A stretch of DNA of 47,078 nt from an uncultured Clostridia bacterium (lineage in GTDB: Bacteria > Bacillota > Clostridia > TANB77 > CAG-508). The DNA is taken from assembly GCA_948524275.1 (NCBI GenBank), contig CAOSLI010000007.1:1-47078 (forward strand). The letters run 5' to 3'. The notes beneath the pieces are model-generated. The model did not search any database. It had not been told where the DNA came from and was given only the letters and a program-made list of their open reading frames with translations. Both the position numbers and the translations under genes were made by a program. Of this stretch, positions 26,224-33,761 are shown one piece after another (the first letter of the stretch is position 1; the number at the start of each line of letters is the position of its first letter).

Positions 26224-26420
26224 ATAACAAGTATGATGATATAATAAACTTACCTCATTATGTATCTTCTAAGCACAAACCTATGTCATTGGAAGCTAGA
26301 GCTGCACAATTTGCACCCTTCTCAGCTCTAACAGGATATGAAGATGAAATTTCAAAAACAGAAAAATTAGTTGAAGAACAAGTTAAACTAAAAAATACAA
26401 ACATAAAAACTTATGAATAA
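26220..26420 (+). CDS. YolD-like protein, partner of the Y-family polymerase
   Basis: 66 residues. It contains the YolD-family segment KPMSLEARAAQFAPFSALTGYEDEI. The ATG overlaps the polymerase stop codon and a GGAGG lies inside the end of the polymerase gene, so translation is coupled. YolD-like proteins usually accompany UmuC-like polymerases in Firmicutes; the exact role is not established. Confidence 0.82.
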   Translation: MNNKYDDIINLPHYVSSKHKPMSLEARAAQFAPFSALTGYEDEISKTEKLVEEQVKLKNTNIKTYE

Positions 26421-26502
26421 TATTTTACACAATATATAAATTAAAATAGAAAGGGCAGTGAACAATAAGTAAATTGACATCACTACCTTTTCTATGTTTT
26501 TC

Positions 26503-27045
26503 TCATAAAATAAATCTCTTCTTTTTCAATCCATATGCATCCACAAATTCTTCCCTTGTCATTCCTACTGGAACCTTTATGTTCATATATGGGTACTCCT
26601 TAACGAGTTGAGCCTTTTGGTTTGTACTATCTTTTGCTTGATATAAATGTACAATAGATACATGAAACCCAGCATTTAACTCTCTTATAAAAGTGGTATC
26701 CATAGCAATAGGTCCATCAAGTATCTGAAAGGCAATAACCTTTTTAAGATACAGATAGTCATTTGGAATCTGACAAATTACCTCACCTACAGTCGGTTTG
26801 AAAGATTCAAACCAATCATATTTGTGAAGCATTTTCCTATCTTCTAGAATCGACAACTTTGTGTAATCGACTTTGCATGTATAATCCCATGGCTCTTTGA
26901 GCCAAGTATATGCAATACTCGTCAATTCCTTTTTTGACAATTCTCTTAGATAATATATACCATCCCCTACTATTGGTCTAATAGACTTGGACCATCCAGA
27001 GATTTCTTCATCCATCATCTGAGGAATTACAAATACCCGCTTCAT
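26503..27045 (-). CDS. Hypothetical protein next to the Y-family polymerase
   Basis: 180 residues with no signal peptide or membrane segment. It opens MKRVFVIPQMMDEEISGWSKSIRPIVGDGIYYLRELSKKEL and ends FVDAYGLKKKRFIL. It is rich in aromatic and proline residues, and I recognise no domain. The start at 27045 has a perfect AGGAGG six bases before it; a longer reading from 27108 has none. GC is higher than in the flanking genes, which suggests transfer. It converges with the polymerase/YolD unit. Confidence 0.65.
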   Translation of the reverse strand: MKRVFVIPQMMDEEISGWSKSIRPIVGDGIYYLRELSKKELTSIAYTWLKEPWDYTCKVDYTKLSILEDRKMLHKYDWFESFKPTVGEVICQIPNDYLYLKKVIAFQILDGPIAMDTTFIRELNAGFHVSIVHLYQAKDSTNQKAQLVKEYPYMNIKVPVGMTREEFVDAYGLKKKRFIL

Positions 27046-27164
27046 ATCCAACCTCCTTGCAGTCGCAAATGTTGTATTCCTACTAATATCCTTATGAACA
27101 TCAACCAAATTGTATCATAATTTACATAATTAGTCAATGAATTTTATATCTTTAGTAAAAAAGA

Positions 27165-27190
27165 GTAGCGAGGATAACAATCCTTACTAC
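27165..27190. terminator. Hairpin before repeat copy A
   Basis: GTAG-AGGAT / ATCCT-CTAC with a four-base loop and mild T-richness after it. No gene on either strand ends here, so it may be the remnant terminator of a lost gene. Confidence 0.45.
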
Positions 27191-27196
27191 CCTAAT

Positions 27197-27255
27197 ATTT
27201 TGGTTGAGGTGAACCTTGCTAATATCTTTAAAATCGTTATATTACTGGAATTTTA
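27197..27255 (+). repeat. Structured direct repeat, copy A
   Basis: About 60 bases similar to 28880-28938. The core GGTT-GAGGTG-AACC (27202-27215) can form a small hairpin. In copy B the arms are GGTC / GACC, a paired change that keeps the stem. Almost all differences in the first 30 bases are transitions. Confidence 0.55.
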
Positions 27256-27443
27256 ATTTGTTATTCTAATAATAAATCTAACAAAAATTATAATAATGAA
27301 TAATCTTAAATAACATTTTCTTGTTCATTTAATAACATAAGTAGTAATGTTTTACAATCTAATATAGGTAGTATGTTATAAGGATTACTTTTTTACAAAT
27401 TTAATGAATAAATTATTATAATGTGAATATACTAAAATATGTA

Positions 27444-27479
27444 TTGAACATTTTTGCCTCAAATGACAAAAAAGTTTAA
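27444..27479. promoter_or_regulatory. Operator-like palindrome 1 of the ATPase gene
   Basis: 36-base interrupted palindrome, TTGAAC ... GTTTAA, with inner GCC and an A-run. It lies just upstream of the -35 box. The same design recurs 76 bases downstream at the transcription start. Confidence 0.55.
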
Positions 27480-27486
27480 TGTAGTA

Positions 27487-27515
27487 TTGATTTATAAAAT
27501 AAAAAGATGTATAAT
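27487..27515 (+). promoter_or_regulatory. SigA-type promoter of the ATPase gene
   Basis: TTGATT (27487-27492) and TATAAT (27510-27515), spacer 17 bases. It lies between two palindromes. Confidence 0.75.
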
Positions 27516-27519
27516 TGCA

Positions 27520-27555
27520 TTGAACAAAAAAGCCTAAGTTGGCAAAAAAGTTCAA
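27520..27555. promoter_or_regulatory. Operator-like palindrome 2 of the ATPase gene
   Basis: 36-base interrupted palindrome with perfect outer arms TTGAAC / GTTCAA and inner arms GCC / GGC, placed at the expected transcription start. It could be a repressor site or a 5' mRNA hairpin. Confidence 0.55.
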
Positions 27556-27578
27556 TAAAACTTTGAGAGGAAATTTTT

Positions 27579-28820
27579 ATGGATATTATACAAAGAAATG
27601 ATTATTTAGATAAATTAGTTATGCGAAAAGAAAATGGCTTAATAAAAATTTTAACAGGGATTAGACGTTGTGGAAAATCTTTTATGTTAGACCCTATTTT
27701 CAAAAATCATTTATTAGAAAGTGGTGTAACTGGAGATCACATAATAAAAATAGATTTAGATGATATCGAAAATAGTAAATATTTAAATCCTGAAGAATTA
27801 AATTTATTTGTTAAAAGTCAAATTAAAGATGAAAAAATGCACTATGTGTTAATAGATGAAATTCAAAAAGTTAATAATTTTGAAGCTGTATTAAATGGAT
27901 TTTTGAATAAAAGAAATTTAGATGTATATGTTACTGGAAGTAATTCAAAATTTTTATCTAGTGATATTATAACTGAATTTAGAGGTCGTGGAGATGAAAT
28001 TAGAATTTTCCCATTGTCATTTAAAGAATTTGTAAGTGCATATAAAGGAAATAAATATGAAGCTTGGAATGAATATATTACTTATGGGGGAATGCCATTA
28101 ATTTTGAATCAAAATACAGAAGAACAAAAAAGTAATTATTTAGTAAGTTTATTTAATTTAACATATAAAAAAGATATAATTGATAGAAATAATATAAGTA
28201 AAGATGATGTGTTAGATACTATAATAAATATTTTATCATCTTCAGTTGGTTCTCTTACTAATCCTCAAAAGATATATAATACTTTTATCAGTAGTGGTAC
28301 TACTGATATATCAAAGAATACCGTTATTTCATATATTGAGTTTTTATTAGATTCATTTTTAATTGAAAGAGTAGAAAGATATGATGTAAAAGGAAAAAAA
28401 TATATTCAAACACCACAAAAATATTATTTTGCTGATATTGGGTTAAGAAATGCTAGACTAAACTTTAGACAGCAAGAAGAAAATCATTTAATGGAAAATA
28501 TTATTTACAATGAATTGATAACTAGAGGTTATAATGTTGACGTAGGACTTGTTGAAGTTCGTAAAGGACAAGAACGAAAGCAATTAGAAGTTGATTTTGT
28601 ATGTAATCAAGGAAGTAAAAGATATTATATACAAGTTGCATTAAATTTAGATACACCAGAAAAAACAAAGCAAGAATGTAACTCCTTAAATCATATAGGA
28701 GATAGTTTTAAAAAGATAATAATTGTTAAGGATGATATAAAATTATGGAGAAACGAAGATGGAATTGTAATAATGGGAATACAAGAATTTCTATTAAATC
28801 CAAATAGCTTAGATTTGTAA
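27579..28820 (+). CDS. AAA-type ATPase with DUF4143 C-terminal domain
   Basis: 413 residues. The AAA_14 domain at the N-terminus has Walker A GIRRCGKS (about 27-34), Walker B HYVLIDEIQKV (about 88-98), the sensor VTGSNSKFL and the arginine-rich EFRGRGDEIRIFPLSFKEF. The DUF4143 domain follows (about 200-380), with a restriction-like core (YNELITRGYNVDVGLVEVRKGQERKQLEVDFVC). The family is widespread in mobile and accessory DNA and its role is unproven. AGAGG precedes the ATG. It is a one-gene unit with its own promoter and terminator between two direct repeats. Confidence 0.88.
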   Translation: MDIIQRNDYLDKLVMRKENGLIKILTGIRRCGKSFMLDPIFKNHLLESGVTGDHIIKIDLDDIENSKYLNPEELNLFVKSQIKDEKMHYVLIDEIQKVNNFEAVLNGFLNKRNLDVYVTGSNSKFLSSDIITEFRGRGDEIRIFPLSFKEFVSAYKGNKYEAWNEYITYGGMPLILNQNTEEQKSNYLVSLFNLTYKKDIIDRNNISKDDVLDTIINILSSSVGSLTNPQKIYNTFISSGTTDISKNTVISYIEFLLDSFLIERVERYDVKGKKYIQTPQKYYFADIGLRNARLNFRQQEENHLMENIIYNELITRGYNVDVGLVEVRKGQERKQLEVDFVCNQGSKRYYIQVALNLDTPEKTKQECNSLNHIGDSFKKIIIVKDDIKLWRNEDGIVIMGIQEFLLNPNSLDL

Positions 28821-28847
28821 CTAATTTAAGTAATTTTGAATAAAAAC

Positions 28848-28884
28848 AAAAAGTACTGAAAACTGTTGTTTTCAGTACTTTTTT
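28848..28884 (+). terminator. Terminator of the ATPase gene
   Basis: 15-base arms AAAAGTACTGAAAAC / GTTTTCAGTACTTTT with a TGTT loop and a T-run, 28 bases after the stop. Confidence 0.9.
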
Positions 28885-28938
28885 GGTCGAGATGGACCTT
28901 GTTAATGTTCGCAAATCATTAGTAATACTAGATATTTT
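28880..28938 (+). repeat. Structured direct repeat, copy B
   Basis: Pairs with copy A at 27197-27255. The core hairpin GGTC-GAGATG-GACC is at 28885-28898 and the conserved CCTTG-TAAT follows. It starts right at the T-run of the ATPase terminator. Confidence 0.55.
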
Positions 28939-29016
28939 CATACATAATCTAGGAAAAACTATAGTAGCAAATAATTATATATAATTTTGTATAACTATTT
29001 ATGATAATGTAATTTA

Positions 29017-29973
29017 TTATTGATTTTTTTCAATATCTTGCCAATTAGGATTTGTTAATATTTCCGCATTTTCCCCAACAAATATCTTTTCTGCTTCACT
29101 ATCGTTTTGTAATTGATATAACATCCAAGCAGTCATATATGCATCTGTTCTTACTAACATATCTTCATGCTCAGCGTCTTTAACTCTTGCACGAATTTTA
29201 AATACATCATTACTCATTTTATCGTATGTATCTTTTAATGAGGCAAGCGGTGCTACTCCACCAAAAGTAGTGTTTATATCTTCAACACCCATATCATCTG
29301 AAGATCCTGTTGCTCCAGTTATAAAATAAGGTATTTTTATATCTTTTGAATCATATTCCCACCCCATACTTGTAGCAAGTAAAGGATATGCTGCACTTCC
29401 TGTGAACATAGTTTTATACATTTTTCCATTATCATGTTTTGTAACTGCTGTTATAGCTCCTGCTCCACCTTGAGAATATCCGATAATTCCCATGTTTTCT
29501 ATATCTATTTTGTCTTTTATTTCACTTGTTTTTAACACATAGTCTAATGTAATAGAAGCTGTATTTCCATTTCCAGTTTGTGGGTCATCATTTCCTATTA
29601 CTATAAATCCCCAAGATGCTAATCTTTTTAAAAATGGCATATACACTTTAGCTGGTGTTTGACTTGCATTAACTACCATTATTAATGGATATTTTTTATT
29701 AGTATTATTTAATTCGGCAGGATACCATATTCGTATATTTTTTATTGATTTATTATCTGATTTATATTCTTTTTGAGATACCTCATATTTTCCTTTTTTT
29801 GAATACATTTTTTCTAATTCTGCAGTAGTAGTAAATTCTTCGTAATAGTTTTCTTTAAATCTTGGGGCATTTAATGTTCGATAATTATTTATCATTGAAT
29901 ACACAATAAATATTATTACTAAAACAGCAATTATTGCTAAAATTATTCCTAAAATTTTTAACACTTTTCTCAT
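29017..29973 (-). CDS. Membrane-anchored alpha/beta hydrolase
   Basis: 318 residues from the ATG at 29973, which has AAGGAGAGG upstream; a longer reading from 30036 is not supported. An N-terminal membrane helix (about 5-27) leads into an alpha/beta hydrolase domain. It has the nucleophile elbow GYSQGG, an oxyanion-type segment (YPLIMVVNAS), a likely acid in the late part and a histidine in AEHEDML. It resembles chlorophyllase/cutinase-like esterases. It diverges from a TetR gene with palindromes between them, so it is probably the TetR target. Confidence 0.82.
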   Translation of the reverse strand: MRKVLKILGIILAIIAVLVIIFIVYSMINNYRTLNAPRFKENYYEEFTTTAELEKMYSKKGKYEVSQKEYKSDNKSIKNIRIWYPAELNNTNKKYPLIMVVNASQTPAKVYMPFLKRLASWGFIVIGNDDPQTGNGNTASITLDYVLKTSEIKDKIDIENMGIIGYSQGGAGAITAVTKHDNGKMYKTMFTGSAAYPLLATSMGWEYDSKDIKIPYFITGATGSSDDMGVEDINTTFGGVAPLASLKDTYDKMSNDVFKIRARVKDAEHEDMLVRTDAYMTAWMLYQLQNDSEAEKIFVGENAEILTNPNWQDIEKNQ

Positions 29974-29990
29974 ATTCCTCTCCTTGAAAT

Positions 29991-30011
29991 ATATATCATA
30001 TTTTGATATAT
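29991..30011. promoter_or_regulatory. Palindromic operator candidate between hydrolase and TetR genes
   Basis: Perfect 8-base arms ATATATCA / TGATATAT around a five-base spacer. It lies 18 bases before the hydrolase start. A second, imperfect palindrome (TATG-x2-AC ... GT-x2-CATA, 30018-30037) follows. The 11-mer AAGTGTAGCAT in it recurs just before the tetR ATG. Confidence 0.5.
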
Positions 30012-30097
30012 TTAACTTATGTAACAAGTGTAGCATACATTTTTTATGGATTCAATATGATAACTTTAAAATGCAACAGAAGGAGGCAAAGTGTAGC

Positions 30098-30585
30098 ATG
30101 AATAAGCAATTTGCAAAAGATTATATTACAGAAGCATTGTTTTTACTGATGAAGAAGAAAGACTATAAAAATATCACAATTACAGACATTACAAAAAGAG
30201 CAGGTGTAAATAGAGTAACATTTTATCGTAATTTTAATTCTAAAGATGAAATAATCAATAAATATTTAGAAAACTCATTTGCAGAATGGGGAAAAGAATG
30301 GGAAGAAAGTGGAGATAATAATATAGCTTTTCGCCTTTTTAAATATTTTTCTGATAATAGAGATTTTATAAAAATTTTATACCAGTCTAACTTACAATTT
30401 TTTTAATTGATTATCTTGTAAAAATTCTTAATCCAAATCAGGAAGAAAACAATTTTATTGCATATTCTAAATCAATGTTTGCTTATGGATTATTTGGATT
30501 TTGTAATGAATGGTACTTGAGGGGTATGCCAGAAAGTCCAGAAAGTATTTCAAATTTATTAAATAACAATCAAAAAGAAAACTAA
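30098..30585 (+). pseudogene. TetR/AcrR family regulator, split by a one-base frameshift
   Basis: The first frame gives the HTH (YITEALFLLMKKKDYKNITITDITKRAGVNRVTFYRNFNSKDEII) and half of the effector domain, and stops at 30404-30406 right after a run of seven T (30398-30404). One more T would continue the frame as LQFFLIDYLVKILNPN, through FGFCNEWYLRGMPESPESISNLL, to a stop at 30583-30585, which is a typical TetR C-terminus. It is thus a one-base deletion or a homopolymer sequencing error. The start at 30098 has AGGAGG upstream. Likely regulator of the divergent hydrolase. Confidence 0.85.
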
Positions 30586-30647
30586 TCATAAATTGATTAG
30601 TTTTTTGATTTCATTTATAAATTGTAAGTTGTTGCTGAGTTTGAATC

Positions 30648-31322
30648 TCAATCATTATTCAAAAAATTCATCACTAAATCTATAATTACATCTTTTTCTT
30701 TTGGATTTGATTCTGCTATCAATAAAGTTAGTGCTGCTAAAGTATTATTGTCTATCGTTTGTTTTCCGTCTTTATATAATATTCCATAAAAGTTCAAGAA
30801 ATATATAAATAATGTTGCTGCAATTCTTTTATTACCATCTGCAAATACATGATTTTTTACTATTAAATATAAGAAATTTGCTCCCTTTTCTTCAATGCTT
30901 TTATAAATATCTTGTCCTGCAAAACTTTGATAAATATTACCTATAATGGATTCTAGTCCTTTATCTCTTTCTACTGCAAATAGTGAGCTTTCTTCATTAA
31001 ATCTTAACTTATTTATTACTTCTATACATTCACTATATTCAATTTTTCTTTCATCTATATTTCCATCTATTTTCTTTAATGTTCTATGGTCATAGTCATC
31101 TAATAAATCAAGTGCTTTTGAATAATCTCCAATTACTTTTAAGATTTCCTTTGCATCATTTCCTTCTAGTCTTTCATCTATTCTATTTGCTATATCAATT
31201 AGTTGTATTGTCTTTTCTAAATATTCTAATCTTCTTTGATTTACTGCATATCCTTTTAACATATAATCTTTTAATATTCTGTTCGCCCATTGCCTAAAGA
31301 TTACACCATTTTTTGATTTTGC
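30648..31322 (-). pseudogene. 3' part of a RhuM-Fic gene, truncated by element insertion
   Basis: The open frame runs from just after a TGA at 31323-31325. It begins without a start codon in RhuM-like sequence (SKNGVIFRQWANRILKDYMLKGYAVNQRRL), then a helical linker, then a Fic/Doc domain with the motif HVFADGNKRIAATLF. The intact family has an N-terminal DNA-binding-like RhuM region that is missing here. A shorter product could start at Met 31262 (204 residues). The recombinase gene ends inside it (stop 31294-31296), which marks the insertion point. The Fic motif has Doc-like NKR rather than NGR. Confidence 0.75.
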
Positions 31323-31325
31323 TCA
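31290..31325. other. Candidate attachment-site junction
   Basis: RhuM-Fic homology begins at about 31320, while the recombinase reading frame ends at 31294. The integration crossover should lie in or next to this overlap. The matching half of the target gene is not in the window, so the element extends past 47078. Confidence 0.5.
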
Positions 31326-33081
31326 CCTTATCTGATGACAGACATTTATTAAAAGAATTTTCGGTCTTGGAAATAGTCGGAATGAAGAACTTTTTTTTGG
31401 AATCTTCTAACTTTGTATTTAATAAAAATATTTCAATGTTCTCGCCATCTCCGTACATTTTCTCTATAAACAAACCTACAATATCTCGCTTTGTTTTCAA
31501 ATCGAATGTATGGAAAATGTCAAAAGAGTTATCAATAACTTTTAATAAATCTTTTGCTGTTTGCATTTCGGAAGTATCTTTAATTTTTCCTCTGCTTTTT
31601 ATATTAGCAATTTGATTTTCTAAATTTTGTTTTTGTTCTTTTAACTCTCTCAACTTACAATTTACCATATCCATTAGGTCAATGTCAATATATTGTAGCT
31701 TTTCAATAAGTTTTTCGGTTTCTTCTAAATTCTTATTATAAGCATTTTGTAAAAACTCTAATTCACTATTTGAATTATCTGTTGATTTTATTGTAGCCAT
31801 TTTTTTAAGTTCTTCATATACTTCTGTATTTGGTATAAAAGTGGTCTTTAGAATTTCTAATATTTTATTATCTATTTCGTTCCCTACATTTAATGATTGA
31901 CATTTGTGTCCTCGTGATTTTTCTTTTAGTGTGCAACAATATCTATAATTGATGCTTCCATCTTTATATGCTCTGCCCATATTTTTAGCTCTCATAAGTG
32001 AATTACAATGTTTACATCTTAAAAGTCCTGTTGCTAGTGTATTTGTTTTTACTGATAATGCAGCTCTATACTTTTTATCTGCATTTTTTTCAATTAGCAT
32101 TTGTACTGCTACCCACTCTTTACCTGCAATAATTCCTTTGTGTAAGCCTACTGCTATAATCCACTCTTGCATAGGCTTTTCTTTTCCACCATAACCACTT
32201 GTCTTGTTATAAGTTAAGAAGCCATATTTTCCATCATATTTATTTCTATCATCATCTTCACAATAAATGTAAATATTTTGAGAAGCAAAATATTCCATTG
32301 TATCTTCATCATTTTTTGCATAAACTGGACTCGTTAGTATTTTTCTTAATGCACTAATTCCAAAATATACACCTTTTCTTGTTTTTATATCATTATTCAT
32401 TAGATATGTTACTAATTTAGATAATGATTTTAATTCCATAAATTTAGAATATATCAGTAATATTGTTTTTAATTCCTCTTCATTTTCAACAAGTTTAGAT
32501 GCAACTTTGCTCTTTTTAGCTATATAATCATTTTCTTGCTCACATACTTCTACTTTTTTGTACCTTTCAGCTGTAAATCCTAAAGGTGCTTCGCCACCTA
32601 ACCAAGTTCCTGTTTTAGAAAGCTCTAATAAGTTATCTCTAATTCTTTCTGCTATTACTTCTCTTTCTAGCTGTGCAAAAACACTTGCTATATACATCAT
32701 TGCTCTACCCATTGGTGTCTTTGTATCAAATTGTTCTTTAATAGAAATAAAACTTGTTTCCAATTCATTTAATTCATTCATAAGTGCAGAAAAGTCTGCT
32801 ATATTTCTACTAATTCTATCTAATCTATAACATATAAGTATGTCATAGGGATTTGCTCTTTCATCTTCTAAAAATATTTTAAATTGTGGTCTGTCAAAAC
32901 TTCCACCAGAAAATCCTTCATCTTCATATATTACAATTTCTACTTCGTATTCATCTTCTGGAAAGTGCATTTTTATATATTCTTTCGCAATTTCTATTTG
33001 GTTTCCAACAGAATCGCCTTTATCACTATATTTTGATTTTCTTGAATATATTGCTATTCTAATTTTTTTCTTTTCTTTCAT
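31294..33081 (-). CDS. Large serine recombinase (integrase)
   Basis: 595 residues. The resolvase catalytic domain holds the nucleophile serine in IAIYSRKSK and the arginines in YRLDRISRN and FAQLEREVIAERIRDN. The recombinase domain follows, then a zinc ribbon (CKHCNSLMRAKNMG ... YRYCC) and a long coiled coil (ELEFLQNAYNKNLEETEKLIEKL). It integrates and excises mobile elements by strand exchange. The ATG has GGAGG at five bases, inside a perfect hairpin (33087-33117). The last codons run into RhuM-Fic sequence, as expected for an integrase at the element border. Confidence 0.95.
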   Translation of the reverse strand: MKEKKKIRIAIYSRKSKYSDKGDSVGNQIEIAKEYIKMHFPEDEYEVEIVIYEDEGFSGGSFDRPQFKIFLEDERANPYDILICYRLDRISRNIADFSALMNELNELETSFISIKEQFDTKTPMGRAMMYIASVFAQLEREVIAERIRDNLLELSKTGTWLGGEAPLGFTAERYKKVEVCEQENDYIAKKSKVASKLVENEEELKTILLIYSKFMELKSLSKLVTYLMNNDIKTRKGVYFGISALRKILTSPVYAKNDEDTMEYFASQNIYIYCEDDDRNKYDGKYGFLTYNKTSGYGGKEKPMQEWIIAVGLHKGIIAGKEWVAVQMLIEKNADKKYRAALSVKTNTLATGLLRCKHCNSLMRAKNMGRAYKDGSINYRYCCTLKEKSRGHKCQSLNVGNEIDNKILEILKTTFIPNTEVYEELKKMATIKSTDNSNSELEFLQNAYNKNLEETEKLIEKLQYIDIDLMDMVNCKLRELKEQKQNLENQIANIKSRGKIKDTSEMQTAKDLLKVIDNSFDIFHTFDLKTKRDIVGLFIEKMYGDGENIEIFLLNTKLEDSKKKFFIPTISKTENSFNKCLSSDKVSKIKKWCNL

Positions 33082-33086
33082 TTTGA

Positions 33087-33117
33087 CCTCCTTTTTTAAT
33101 AATTTTAAAAAAGGAGG
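33087..33117 (-). promoter_or_regulatory. Hairpin sequestering the recombinase ribosome binding site
   Basis: Perfect 11-bp stem CCTCCTTTTTT / AAAAAAGGAGG with a nine-base loop. On the minus strand, the second arm contains the GGAGG that precedes the recombinase ATG. No T-run follows on that strand, so it is not a terminator there. Confidence 0.7.
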
Positions 33118-33140
33118 CTTTTCTTTTCAAAGGTACAATT

Positions 33141-33302
33141 CTAGCTACTTTTTAGTAATTCTAGAATTGACTTAATCATCTTTTCTTTTTCTTCTTTTGT
33201 AATTGGAAGGCTCGTTATATATTCTTTAATTAACAAAGCTCTAATAAATGCAATGTTAGAAATATATGCTTCTGTGCCTTGCTTATTTATTATTACTTTC
33301 AT
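33141..33302 (-). CDS. Hypothetical 53-aa protein upstream of the recombinase
   Basis: 53 residues, MKVIINKQGTEAYISNIAFI at the start and a helical, lysine-rich C-terminus ending LELLKSS. GAGG lies seven bases before the ATG at 33302. The stop is 60 bases upstream of the recombinase start and the gene shares its strand, so it is likely co-transcribed. No family is recognised. Position and size would suit a small accessory or directionality protein, but this is a guess. Confidence 0.6.
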   Translation of the reverse strand: MKVIINKQGTEAYISNIAFIRALLIKEYITSLPITKEEKEKMIKSILELLKSS

Positions 33303-33334
33303 ATACTTTCCTCACAATCAAAAGAATAATTTAT

Positions 33335-33760
33335 TCATCTATCTAATGTTTTCTTATTCCTATCTCTTATTATTTTTTTCCTTTCCTCAAACATTGTTCG
33401 CATTATATAATATTTTGTTTTGCCATAACTCTCTAATGTATTGAAACCATCTGTAATAGATATTACATCAACATTATTTGCCAATGCTTTATCTACAAAA
33501 TTATAAAAATCTTTTTCTTTTCCTAAATGTTTTAATTTCAGTAAAACTATAATGTCTACTTCTTTATTTTCAATTTTGCTTTCTATCTTCCTTATCATTT
33601 CATCATTTCTTTGTTTTGAGCCTGTATGAAGATATATCTCTTTTAAATTCCAATTTTTATTTTTACTTATATAATCTTTAAAATGTTCTTCTGCATTTTC
33701 TCTTGTACTTATTCCTAAATCCGAAAAATAGCCATAAGCTATAACTTTTTTATTTTCCAT
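33335..33760 (-). CDS. Resolvase-fold protein lacking catalytic arginines
   Basis: 141 residues matching only the N-terminal resolvase domain. The usual Y-A-R-V-S is YGYFS, so serine is kept but arginine is not. The usual LDRLSR is LKHLGK, so both arginines are lost. The fold is otherwise recognisable (VDIIVLLKLKHLGKEKDFYNFVDKALANNVDVISI). It has no DNA-binding C-terminal domain. It sits between the MazF gene (stop two bases upstream) and the 53-aa gene. I infer a non-catalytic partner of the large recombinase. Confidence 0.75.
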   Translation of the reverse strand: MENKKVIAYGYFSDLGISTRENAEEHFKDYISKNKNWNLKEIYLHTGSKQRNDEMIRKIESKIENKEVDIIVLLKLKHLGKEKDFYNFVDKALANNVDVISITDGFNTLESYGKTKYYIMRTMFEERKKIIRDRNKKTLDR

Positions 33761-33761
33761 T

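Larger units (their letters stand above)
27109..27578. other. 470-base regulatory region between divergent genes
   Basis: No gene is seen here. It holds a hairpin (27165-27190), copy A of a structured direct repeat (27197-27255), and the promoter and twin palindromes of the ATPase gene (27444-27555). The stretch 27256-27440 is AT-rich with nothing I can support. Confidence 0.6.
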
